64,000 nt of DNA from Tiliqua scincoides (taxonomy: Eukaryota > Chordata > Lepidosauria > Squamata > Scincidae), in contig NC_089822.1 of NCBI RefSeq assembly GCF_035046505.1, positions 103,052,659 through 103,116,658 on the forward strand, in the 5' to 3' direction. Under the pieces are notes generated by a model. It searched no databases. It saw only the letters and a program-made list of their open reading frames with translations, and was not told the DNA's origin. Below are positions 9,601-21,200 of this stretch, piece after piece. Every line of letters starts with the position of its first letter. Position 1 is the first letter of the stretch. Both the position numbers and the translations under genes were made by a program.

Positions 9601-11267
9601 ACAGGCCTTATGGCCTGTACTCCTTTTTCTTGAGGATGCATAGGTCATGTTTCTGCTATAGCATTTTTTTCCCACCACTGCCTTTTCTGTCCATGTCTGT
9701 AAAGACATTTCCCTTTTTCAATAGCTTTGGCTTGTGTCTGCCCTATTCTCTACAGAGCCTCCTAATGCTCATGGACAGTCCTTTGAATCGAGCTGGCCTT
9801 CTTCAGGTTTATATCCATACAGAAAAAAATGTCTTGATTGAAGTAAACCCCCAGACAAGAATCCCCCGCACTTTTGATCGTTTCTGTGGTCTTATGGGTA
9901 AGTGGGTAGAAATCAGAGGTCTCTCACCCTCATAATATTTTGTGAATGGGAACAAAGGGGATGTGTCAAAAGTCCAGGAACTCCAGTCTAAGCTAGAAGG
10001 CTTCAGCCTTGAAACATTCAAAACTGAACGTTACACACATTTATCAAAATAAAGGTTATTATGGAACCTTAAAAGATGAACGTTTATTTCATAGCACAAG
10101 CTGTTGGGACTAGAAACTTGATCCAGATTGCATGCTTGGTGCAATAAATGTTAATCTTTCAGAATCTATAAGATTCTTTGTTTGATGCAACAGACTAACA
10201 GTACAACCCTGTTACTGCAAGAGTATTGTTAAATCCATCCTTGGATCTTTTTAATGTAGCACTGTACTTGTGATCTTACAAATCAAATGGTATCAAACCC
10301 TGCTGCCCAAAGGCTTTCTGTTCTGGCTCCCTCTAAAAATGAAAAAAGTACTATCAAGTATTTATCAGGCTGCAGTGTGTGGTCAAATGCATTTGATGCA
10401 CAGCTCTGTTATAAAGAACAGTGACCAAGACAGGAATAGGACAAAAATCACTGGAGCCCTGAACAATGAATGCAGCAAAATCTACCTTTCTTTATATCCT
10501 TTCCAGAATCTGCAGTGTAACATATCTTTTTGTTTTCTATTAGTTCAGTTGCTGCATAAATTTAGTGTCAGAGCTGCTGATGGCCCTCAGAAATTATTAA
10601 AGGTAACGACTACAAGAATATTCTGCAATACCATGTTAAATTGATCTTGCGTCCACTTCACACTCCAAGCTAATCTTATCTCTCTGCTGTAGGTAATTAA
10701 GAATCCAGTGACTGATCACCTCCCTGTGGGTTGTATGAAGATAGGCACCTCTTTCTCTGCTCCCAGTGTGACAGATGTTCGTGACCTAGTCCCTACTGCT
10801 GACCCTATAGCCATCATTGTGGGAGCTTTTGCCCACGGCTCGGTAAGGGGTGTGTAAGATTGAAGTCTCCTCTTGAATTCAGCAGGTAGCCTTACAACAA
10901 GATGCTATTCTTACAAAGTATGTATATACCACCATGTAGTGCTGTTTTAAGAGTGTGGCATAATGCTCTTTAGTTCTTCAAAGTATGCCACAGTATTGGT
11001 AAGCTATTTTTGCTGAAAGAGGGAATCCAACGTGGGATAGGGTTGAGGCCTTCTGGTCACTTATTGTCTGTCTTACAAAATGGGAATTGGGATTATTCTG
11101 CATGCAAAAGGTAGGAGCAGTAGTTGAGGTGATTGTTGCCTTTTCTTTTACAGGTGAATGCTGACTACGTAGAGAAGACTATCTCTATCAGCAACTACCC
11201 CCTTTCTGCTGCTCTGACTTGTGCCAAGATCACCACAGCCTTTGAGGAGGTCTGGGGAGTTGTGTGA
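5704..11267 (+). CDS. EMG1: Ribosomal RNA small subunit methyltransferase NEP1
   Basis: Six exons: 5704-5829, 8844-8945, 9756-9897, 10544-10602, 10693-10842 and 11154-11267, giving 230 codons plus TGA (human 244). Frame is kept at every GT-AG junction. EMG1/Nep1 is a SPOUT-class methyltransferase that N1-methylates a hypermodified pseudouridine of 18S rRNA and is needed for 40S assembly in the nucleolus. Recognisable blocks are [69 protein letters not shown], the VGAFAHG loop, and [20 protein letters not shown] at the C-terminus. Asp72 in RPDITH corresponds to human Asp86, the residue changed in Bowen-Conradi syndrome, and is intact. The N-terminal 25 residues are basic and variable, as in the family. 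The start was chosen for its human-like length and strong context (A at -3, G at +4). An in-frame upstream ATG at 5197 is the alternative. Confidence 0.97.
6351..6408. repeat. 19-bp perfect hairpin
   Basis: AATTTTGGCAGGTGCAGCT (6351-6369) and AGCTGCACCTGCCAAAATT (6390-6408) are exact reverse complements separated by 20 bases. It lies in EMG1 intron 1 and is possibly a relic of a palindromic transposon. Confidence 0.9.
6633..6738. repeat. TTA-rich microsatellite
   Basis: A TTA array breaks down into irregular TTA/TAA repeats. It abuts the 3' end of a minus-orientation LINE/SINE fragment and probably grew from that element's tail. Confidence 0.9.
6739..6950 (-). mobile_element. LINE (L2/CR1-like) or SINE 3' end
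   Basis: The reverse complement contains GTGAGCCCTTTGGGGACAGGGAGCCATTTAG, then AAACCACTTTGTGAACTTTTAGTTGAAAAGTG, then an AT-rich tail. A near-identical block is in plus orientation at 16548-16640, showing that it is dispersed. Confidence 0.65.
8590..8710 (+). mobile_element. CR1-related 3' end fragment
   Basis: It carries GTTGCTGGAGAGCACCAGCAGGAGAGG, then GGGCTTCCCAGAGGCAACTG, GGCCACTGTGGGAAGCAGG and ATGCTGGACTAGGCAGG, the sense-strand signature of the reptile CR1-type 3' end seen inverted at 55156-55372. Confidence 0.65.
9126..9622. mobile_element. hAT-type element, longer relative of 4126-4428
   Basis: It opens CAGGGATGTCAGACTTGTTTCATACAG and shares the ATGGCCAGAAATAAGCACTTTGTTCT and GAGAGCCCAATTA blocks with the copy at 4126. 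An extra stretch of about 200 bp (about 9320-9545) lies in the middle. The right terminus is eroded, so the end is approximate. It lies in EMG1 intron 2. Confidence 0.6.
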
Positions 11268-11400
11268 ATTCACAAATGTTGATTTTATGCAGTTGGACTA
11301 CTTGCTAGCTCCAGAATTTGGAGTGTGTTGCAGGGTTCTACCTGTAACACTCCCTCCCTAGGGGAAGTAATAACTTTAGCTTTCTCTATTCTTTTGTGCA

Positions 11401-11406
11401 AATAAA
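11401..11406 (+). terminator. EMG1: EMG1 polyadenylation signal
   Basis: A canonical AATAAA lies 134 bases after the EMG1 stop codon, followed within 30 bases by a GT-rich stretch (GTTGGCTTGTCGCTGT). This implies a short 3' UTR of about 150 bases. Confidence 0.85.
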
Positions 11407-12401
11407 CATTTAAATAAGTTGGCTTGTCGCTGTAAATGTAGAAACAGGTAGAGCTGACCTAGGCTTAGTTTTTTCCAGGGGTGGTGGTACCAGGAAGCCC
11501 CTTGAAATGATCACTTGCATTTCTTTTTGCCTCCAGCCAGATGATATAGCATAGCAGCAGAACCATAGGTCTTAAAACACTCTTTTTTAGCTCTGGCAGT
11601 TCCCTGTAGCTTTGGTGATCTTTAGGTTTGTTACCCAGCTGTAGAATTTTTCTTCCACAGAAAGCTTTATCTACATGTGGTATAAGTAACAGGAGCCATT
11701 AGTGCAGTGGTTCCCAAAACGTACACTGGTCATGGTGCCACCACACCACAGGAGGACAAGGCAGCCACCAGCATTCCCATGAGATATCAGCCAGGGAGAA
11801 GAGGTGGCTGGGGACATCCTCTTGTGACCCTGTGAGTTTGTTGCAGTGCAGTCTGGGAACCACGTATTAGTGTGTTGAAACCTGCCTTACAGGCACAAGA
11901 CTTGTCTTTCCTTTTTTCACATAATGCCAAAACAAAATAGAGAAACTAAAGGCTCATAAGCAAGTGAAAAAAGCAGTCCAAACATGAGTGAAAAACCAAC
12001 AGACAAATTTATCAGAATTGGAAGGTAGAAAAAGTCAGGCGGTGGCTCCATTCCCAGATGGCAGCTATGTTGAGTGCTTACAATCATCTGACATGTCCAG
12101 AGACTGGAGTGTCCTTGGGGAGAAGTCAAGATAAGGCAACATTTAAAGGGGTGGGAGGACTCTGCAGCTACATCCCCTGTTCCCCTCATTCTGGGAGCTT
12201 AGCCCCTGTGCTCTGCCCCGTCACTCTGAAAGGTTTGAATTTTGCATGTTTGGCAGCTGAAGTTTCTACCATCCTCATAACAAAATGCACAATGGTACAA
12301 TCTGAAAGAGAAACAAAACCAAAAATAAGGTAGATGGCAGAACTAACAACACTAGAGACTTCAAGGAGTAATACACATAGCAACTCCTCACCTTTTGGCT
12401 G
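11407..12401. other. EMG1-LPCAT3 tail-to-tail intergenic region
   Basis: Convergent 3' ends lie within 1 kb of each other. The region contains a hAT element (11705-11864). I found no clear AATAAA for LPCAT3 on the minus strand here, so its 3' UTR may use a variant signal. No other gene is visible. Confidence 0.7.
11705..11864. mobile_element. hAT-type element
   Basis: Starts CAGTGGTTCCCAAAACG and ends GTCTGGGAACCACG, with flanks CATTAGTG and TATTAGTG (7 of 8). It is non-coding and lies in the intergene between EMG1 and LPCAT3. Confidence 0.8.
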
Positions 12402-15125
12402 TTACTCTGCTTTCTTTAACTTTTCTTTCCGTGGCACAAATATTTTTCGCATGAAAGGCAATACAAGCAGTAGTGAGAAAAATAACACGTGGCCTACATA
12501 ATAAACAGACTGGTATACCTGCAGAGGAAAGTATGGAGAGATCAACGTTACTTATCTTGTTTTCTCCACCCACCATGTCGCAGTTTCAAAAGGATTAGAG
12601 TCCTTCAGTACCTTGATCCACTTTTCCCAAGTGAAGAGGCAAAATGGCACCAGAGAATATCCCATGAACATCCAATGGATAGCTTGCTGAATTACATAAA
12701 AGACAAACTGCAAGATGGTTACAGAATTCAAAGCACTCAGAAACGGACTGTCTCGTATCAGGTCGATGAACTGTAACAAGAAAACACACACATAAGTGTT
12801 ACATTGATATTGCTTTGCCCCCAGAAGTCCTAATAAAATTAGATTCTACAGTACAAATCAGCTGTATTTCTCCCACAGCCAGACAGAAAGTCCAGTTACA
12901 GTATCCTGCCAGATCCACAGGGAATCATTGCCAGCCCCGCTGCCACAGATATGGGAAACCCTATAGGAAGAGGGTTCCCAAGAGGAATGCAGCCGGCACA
13001 GTGCATGCTAGGGGGAGGAGACAAAGTGAACGTTAACAGGAAGCAGAACAGTTTCTGCTTCCTGTTAATGTTTTGACTGTGTTGCCCTAGGTTGCAGGCT
13101 CCCTGCCTGTCGCCTTCTTGTAGTGTCTGTAAAAGGGTAAACCATGACTACTTCCTAATGAAGAAAAATAAGGTAATATGCACAGGGGAGGAGGATAACT
13201 GAAAACACAGATATGGGGAAATCCTGTACTAGGTTTGACAATGAACTTTAATTTATGTAATCTGCCTTGAGCATGTTTGATCCATTAGTCTTAAAGAGAT
13301 TTGCATTTTACAAGAGAGTTTAACTGCCTTTGGGATAGTTAAGTATGAAAATGTAAGCAAAAGTTACAATGTAGAAGGAAACATCTCATAAGGGATGAAA
13401 GTGTAATGAAACTTCTGTCCCTACATCAGTTATAAATGGTCTGTCACCACTTCACTATAGTTTGGGATGATTCCCTAGTAGGTCAAATGCAGCCCTACAC
13501 TAAACCGGTTATATCACTGAGGAAGTACACAACATGGGCATCACCAACTACTGACCTTGGGACCAGTTAAGTTCTTCCATATATTTCCCAGTAAATCTAG
13601 TTACACAGCCTCATATAGTTTAATCAAGAGTTTTCTAAGCATATTAGAGCATCCTGGACATTGGGTAGCATAACATAAGCTCAAACTCCTCACCTGTCTC
13701 TCAACCATGACAATAAGGAATTCCATTTGGAAGCATACTAAGTAGCCACAGTGCAGCCCATGCCAGATAGCCAGAAACAGCAAGGAAGTGGCTTGTGATA
13801 GTAACTTGTTACCCAGGAACTTCAGTCGTTTATAGATATAACTGTAAGTGAAAATAAAATGATTTAGTGAGTTCATATGTCGCCAGTGCACTAAGAAGCT
13901 GCAACGTCTTTGGCTCAGTTCCTTCAGTTACATTTTTTTCCTGAAGGAAAATGAAAACAAGGAAAAAGGAATAAGGACATTAGATCAATCTTTTGTTTTC
14001 AAGAAGCTCCTAAAGTAAAAGGACAAGAACTTTAGCAGTGGTTGATGGCCTTTGTTCAAATTAAACCTTCACTTTGTCAGTGTCTGAAATGATTTTTGGG
14101 ACAGAAGTGGTTGGTTTTGAGAAGTATACTGTATACATTTAGATGCAAGTGGAAATACTGAGAACAGAACCCAGAGCCATATACATGCAAAGCATGCTTT
14201 CTGAGCTATGGCTTTTTTCAGTATCCCAAAATCTTAGCTTTTTGACAATTACCTCTTCCAGCTTTCTATTTGGCCACTGACTAACTGGAGAAAATGTTGC
14301 GTGAGTTGAGATGAGTGCAGCCTGTCATCCAAAACCCTTGCAGCAGTGTCCATAGGCTATTGCACGACTCTCAGCAATACAAAACTCATTTTAAAATACA
14401 GAGATTATGAGTTGCGTAGTAACTCAGTATAAGAAAGTAGACCAGTTCTCTATCACTGTGATCGAGGGCCCAATTCTATCAAACTTTCCAGCGCTGATGC
14501 AGCTATGCCAACAGGGCATATGCTGCATCTTGTGTGTGTGTGTGGGGGGGGGGGAAGTCATGGAGGACTCCTCAAGGAGCATTTGTTCCCTTGGCTGCAT
14601 CGGTGCTAAAATGTTGGATAGGACTGGGTCCTCACAGTGCAGGCTTCTACCTGTGCTCCAGCCCCAACTTTTTAAAATTGAAATCCTGGTAGAGATAAGA
14701 TTTGATCTACAGTTTTAATTTGTATTGCTAAGTTTCACATGGATTTAGTTTTCCTGTGTTAAATTTTCTTTTACTTGCTGAAACCAAGGTTATTGCTAGA
14801 AGTGCAGACTGACCACTACAGATATTTCAACATCTAAAAACTCGTTACACACGTTTTAAGAACTTTTACTATGGCTCCATTTCCAGGCCAGAGGTGTTGG
14901 GTGCTCAGCCATTGTCAGGCCAGAGGTGTTGGGTGCTAAGCTGTGTGACACCCGACGCTGCCCTGGGGTCAGCTTGATCTGAAAAAAATCACTCACTACT
15001 CTGGGTGTGTAGAACAGTTGCTAATTTTCTCAGTGCTGTGCCAGCGCAAGCCTGGAGATAAACTGCAGTCCCACCAATACCACGAATCACCAACTGCCTC
15101 TATTTTCAGTTAATAGGATCATATC

Positions 15126-15207
<82 letters not shown>

Positions 15208-18200
15208 TATTTCTATCCCGCCCTTCTCCCCAAAGGGACCCAGGGCGGCTATAGGCAGAATATCAAGCCTATTCACAAATTGAGGAGCTGTGTCAATCAC
15301 CACTAACAGATGGCAGCAAGTAAAGCATAGGGCAGGGATCCTTTTGTGGAGAAAGTGATCCTGTGATCTACCCAAAGGTGTGTTGTATACCTACAGCAGT
15401 GGTTCCCAAACTTTTTCAACTGGCAGCTCTCTTGAATTACTGGGCCACTGGCCACAACTCCCCATTAGGGCTGCAATCCTATACACCAGTGGTTCTCACA
15501 TATTTAGCACCAGGACCCACTTTTTAGAATGAGAATCTGTCAGGACCCAATGGAAGTGATGTCATGGCCGGAAGCGACATCATCAAGCAGGAACATTTTT
15601 AACAATCCTAGGCTGCAACCCTACCCACACTTAGCTAGGAGTGAGTCCCATTGACTATCATTGTTAAAAGAATATACATAGTAGCTTGTTAACAGTTCAG
15701 GTCTGTAACATTTCCCCAAATGCAATCATGTACCATGGTAGCATCAAGTCTAATATATTAAAAATAAAATATTGAAATGAATGGGGACCCACCTGAAATT
15801 GGCTCGAGACCCAACTAGTGGGTCCCGACTCACAGTTTGAGAAACACTGCTATACACTATATAGGGCAGCAGGTTTTTCACCAGGTTTCCATGGCTCCCT
15901 GCCATGGCTCGGTTTGGGAACCACTGACCTACAGATTTGAAAGTGTGTGTAGTGTGCTAACTGGGCAAAGAGATACCTCTTATATCACTGTTCAACAAAT
16001 TTTAACTTTTTTTTTTTTACAAAAACAAAAAGTTAGTCATTCTTTATAGATTTCTGGTCATTGAAAACGAAAATCACAGTTAAAATACTCTCCTAGCTCA
16101 AATTTCCAAATAAAATCGACCATTTCTGTTTCACGCATATTTCAAAGGGATGTTATAATAGCGACACTCATAAGTCAGCGTGGCAAACATCAAATTCTGG
16201 TCCAGGTGAGTTGGATTCACGTGTCTTTGCCTTGTGAATCACATGATCATAGAGAAGAAGTGGTTGGAACCGGATCCACCCAGTTTGGACATCCCACTGA
16301 AATATATGTGATAGCTATACAAATATAAATGGTCAAATTAATCCAAAACCGTAGCTAATAGAGGATTTTCTCTGTTATTTTTGTGTTCAGCGCCCAAAAA
16401 TCTATAAAGAAACACTACTTCCATTCTTGTAAAAATTTCATTGTTGAACAGTATTTACCAGGGATACAGAAACTGTCGCTTTTTGTCCCAGAACTGTATC
16501 TTTTCTAGTAGCTGCTGCTGGTGTCTCTTCTGCACCTGTCACTAAATTGTGAGCCCTCTGGGGACAGGGAGCCATTTGTTGATTTGTTGCTACATAAACC
16601 ATTTGTGAATTTTTGTTGAAAAGTGCTATATACCTATTCTTAATTATGTTAGCCAAGCATGACTTTTTTCCTAAACAACTGCAACAACGGCCTGCTATTG
16701 TCATGCTCCTTACTAAGTAAAAAGCAGTACGCATACACCAACGGCTTGCAGGAAACTATTCTAGCATACAGGAGGGCATTAAACTAAACTATTGTGGAAT
16801 AAACTATTATTCCATCAGCAATGAACACAGATTAAGGCTGGTTCTCAAGAAGTGAGGTACTCCATCTCCCCTTCCAGGCATTAATGCTGTCTGAACCAGT
16901 TTTCTGTACTAACAAAATGATCCCAATATTCTGTATAAGTTCTGCACCAATTTGTAGAATTCAGGAAAAGTGTGTATTATTTACATAATGTAGATTAAGT
17001 TTGAAAAACAAGGAGCTACTAAACATGGAACACTAAAGCTTTGCTATTGGAAATCCTCCCAAGTCCCTTTTTCAGATATGTCTGACATATTCCTAGCCTA
17101 CTTTCCTAGCAATAAAGACATGCTTAAAAATCTGTTTTCATCATAACACTTGATTTCATGCTTTCTCTGCATTTGTGCAAAATTCACACAGCCATTTCTG
17201 TAGCCAGGTGTTTGATTTAATTTGTAGAAATAAAAAGCCTTCAGTACTGCTTACCGGGCTACCCAGGCATTGGTGTTAATGTTGAAGGAGGCGATGGTCC
17301 CTGTAAAATAAGGAGTTGTCTCAAACAACCAGACTTTCATGTTGGCACAAGCATCCCATTTTGGATTCCCCTTTTCATCCTTTCCGTTGTATCCAAGACC
17401 AACGAGTATGCAGACTCCTTCCTGTAATGAAAACCATAGATTTAGTTGCCGTGACAACACAAAAACCCAATTTTTGGAAATAATTTTGTAGGCCACATCA
17501 GCTTTCAGGCTTACCGCAACCAGCCAGCAAGTAACATATTTGTAGAGCGTCACCTTGCCCCAGATCAATATATAAAAGCAGCGGAACCAGAAGGGTTGTT
17601 CCTGCAGGAAGACAGCAAATCCATGAGATGATTTGTACTGCAAGCTGTAAGCAGGACTTCATACTATCTAATGATAGCCAGTTACTGTCTGGGATCCACT
17701 TTTTTTGGTTCACGAAACTAACAGGAAAGATTAGGCTATGTGCATCAAGGGTTAGACAAGCTGCTATGGAGGGGAGCACTGCTACCCGATCACCATTATG
17801 ACTACACCCTATGGCATTTATAAAGGCAACAGCCTCTAGGGCCTCTGAAACGTTTGAGAACCACTAGTCTGCAGGGAAGGGGGAGGGTTTGCTCAGATCC
17901 AAAGTGGAAGGTCTCACAACTTGATGGGAAAGTAGAAGAGCACACATATAGGAATTCACTATACTGTGAAGGAGCATGGTAGATAAGAAATTCAAACAAA
18001 AAGAGCAAAAGATTGTGTGCATAAGAGTGGAAAATGCAGGCACCGAACAAGGTGGATTTCTCCTAGATAGACGCTACCACCAGTGCTGCCCTCAGTGTTA
18101 GGATGGGAGAACACTGGTGTGCCACATAGCTGTCTGAGCTTACTAAAAGGGTAGCATACAAACAATAAAAAAAGCAAAATTGCATGTAGGGTCTTCTGTT

Positions 18201-21200
18201 AAGTACTAAGAAGAAGTACAACTCATGTAGGTTTTAGATACAAGAAACTACAAAGCATTGTTCTTTTATTTAGGTGGTGCAGAAGTACAGGTTCTCATTT
18301 AAATATTCACACGTTTTGTGAAAATAGTCATAGGGACACTGAATAGCCACATGAGTTCTTCCAGAAGAAAGTATTTTTTGCTCGAAGAAGAAAGTGTTAT
18401 GTGGCCCTGTGCCTGGGTAAAAGTTTTGCAACTGTTCAGACAAGTCACATGAGTAAGAACAGAGCAATGTTAAAGTAGTTGCATGGCTTATGGACTAGGC
18501 TGTTTGGTGAGGCAGTAGTAGTGGAACATTTTAATGAGCTGAAAAGAAAGGTGTCCTTCAGTTTGTCACTTCAAGTTGTCCAGAAGCAACAAAAAAGTAT
18601 CCTTTATCATCATATTATGGGTCTCATGATTAATTACAAGAAGGCTATGCGTTGCCTGCAGGGGCCCGCTCACAGGGGAAAGACAGACATTTAAGTTCTT
18701 TTCCAGGACACGAGGCTAGAAAAAAAGGACATCTGGTCACCCTAGTCTCATCCTACTTTAAGTATCTCTAATTTTATTCTTCCTGAAGTGCAGTTGGTGT
18801 TCCTCATCTTCTAGCACTACTTACCAAATAAGCATCGGAGGCGAGGTATTCATCAGGGATATATGGGCTCAGTACAGTGTAGACTACCAAGAAGAAGAGG
18901 CCCAGGATCAGACACTTAAGAGCAGGCACAAAGCTGAAATGGGCAAGTGTTGGAGAAGAATCTCAGGTCTCAAATAGTATAGTATTTCAGAACAGTAAGG
19001 GAGGTGGGATTGTGGCTCAAAATGGCAATATGTGCATTTCACCATACTAAGAGGACAGATGGAATGCCAAAATACCTCCCACTATATGACAATCTTGATA
19101 AGCAGTATCAAAACATAGATGAAGCATTACCTTCTTGGCCTTTGGCCTGGAACATCAGTCAACTCGCCCTTTACCAGGTCCTGATATTGGGTCATAGAGA
19201 ACTGAGGTCCCACCATGAAGGCACCATAGAAATAAGAGAAGCCAGAGACCTCCAGTAAAGAAGGAACTCCCCGAATAGCATATCGTCGTTGTTCTGTGGA
19301 AAGGGCTGCCTGCATAATGATAAGCCACATCTACATTAGTCTCTTATTGCAGTTTTTTTGAAGGCCATTATTAATCCCCAAGTCAGACTTTTCCTAGAAG
19401 TATAGCTTGACTACTCTTCAAGCGCCCAACCTCACTTGTTCTAGATACCTTAAAATATGCAAAGTCTCAAGACTCCTCAAAGACGTGCATCCCCTATGGA
19501 GATGAAAGCCCTCCAGACACTTGGGAGTCATGTTCGCACCCATGACCAAGACTGCAAGCCTCACCTTCTGCAGTTATATACTTTTCATTTTTCCTGATCC
19601 AACAAGACATTTCCCCAAAGTTTGGCTTTGTTCCCTGGAATCTTAGCAACAGATACTAGAAGGGAATGGCACAGCAGGAACCATGATAAGCTCAAGGACA
19701 CAGAACCAGAGAGCATTTATCCCAAATTCCTCTTAGTACACCCCCACACAAAAGCTGTGCTCAAATCAATCTAAACAGATACAGAGTGGCTAAGAACGAA
19801 CCCAGCCACCATACGGAATCTGAAGACAGCTTAGCAGACTTGGAACAAGTAGGTTGTATGAAGGAATAGGATATTAAGCTGGTCAAGAATGCATTTATTC
19901 CAGTTTTTTCTGAGGTTTTTTTCCCTTTAGCCCATCCACTATCATCTGAAAACTTGGAAATATACTTTTATTCCAGTTACTACAATGCTCTCCCTAATGA
20001 CTCCACTGAGCCTAATTCTGGATTCAAGAGGAACAAAGAAAACAAATTTCACTCACTGCTTCCTTCCTGCCATCGTAGTAATCCAGGACCAAACCTAGGA
20101 AGAGAGAGAGACACACAAAAATATGACCAAATGGTTCAATATTAAAATGAGATGTGGGTCCATTGAAAGGTCTCTGGAAGCATCCAATGTTGCAGCATTG
20201 CTCAAGCTCAGCAAGTATGGATCCAATTCATGCCTGATCAGAAACCATCAGGAGACCCATGTGAAAGGTGCCCTTAGCTTTCTCTAAGAAAGATGAAGAC
20301 AAGAAGTATAAACACAAGCATATTTTTAAAGAATCAAGAGGGAAAATTATTCTGAGATCTATAGGACAACAAATCAAAGCAGTAAGTTTTTTTCTTCAAC
20401 TTTTGAGGGCAAGAGAGAAGTTTGTGACTCGCAACCCAATCCTGAACTTCCTAGAGTGCAGGGCTGCAGCGGTGCCAAAAATTCCTGCTGCCACATCCTA
20501 CTCTGCCCCGGCTACTCTCTTTATCCAGGTGAAGGGGACAAAAGTCCCCTTCTCCCAAGGAGCTGCTGGTGGCTACCCAGAGCGTGCAGGATGTGGCAGC
20601 AGGAATTTTTGGCACCGCTGCAGCCCTGCACTCTAGGAAGTTCAGGATTGGGTTGCGAGCCCCGCAATGGGGCTACTCGATTCACCACCAACCAAAAGGT
20701 TGGCAGTGAATCAAGAGCCTCCATGCTGGGCATCTTGCCTCCCTCCCTCTCCACTCCCTCCCCCCACCACGCCTCCTCCCTGCCCCCCGCCTTCCCCCCC
20801 CCCACTTACCTCTGCTGCTCAGCAGTGACCACTGAGTGGCAGAGCTTCGGCAGCTGCTTGGCGGTAACCCAGCGCTGGGATACCACCAGCGCTCAGACCC
20901 TCAAACATGCCTTATGGCATGTTTGTGACAGCATGCACCAGTGGTAAGCTGGCGTGCACTGTTCATGATTGGGCCCTCAGACAGCAAATGAAACAGAATT
21001 GCTTACCAATCAGCTTAAGAGTCAAGACACAGTGTGGCATGGTCCATTTGATATCATAGTGCTCTGTGGCAGTGAAGTAATAGCCAGCCAACAAATACAG
21101 CTGTAAAACAGGAACAATTACACATTACTGTCTATGCTCCAACACTATCTGCTGAAAAGGAGCCAAAATCCCACAGATCCCTCATAGAGAGGGAGTGGCC

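Larger units (their letters stand above)
13842..17254. other. LPCAT3 intron between exons 9 and 10
   Basis: Contains the Harbinger-like element at 14466-14632, an AAT microsatellite with its retroposon (15126-15262), the nested hAT pair (15397-15926) and a LINE/SINE 3' end (16548-16640). The rest is AT-rich and unrecognised. Confidence 0.7.

Noticed and set aside
15124-15375. Open frame with a long tyrosine run
   Set aside because: It is simply the AAT microsatellite read on the minus strand.
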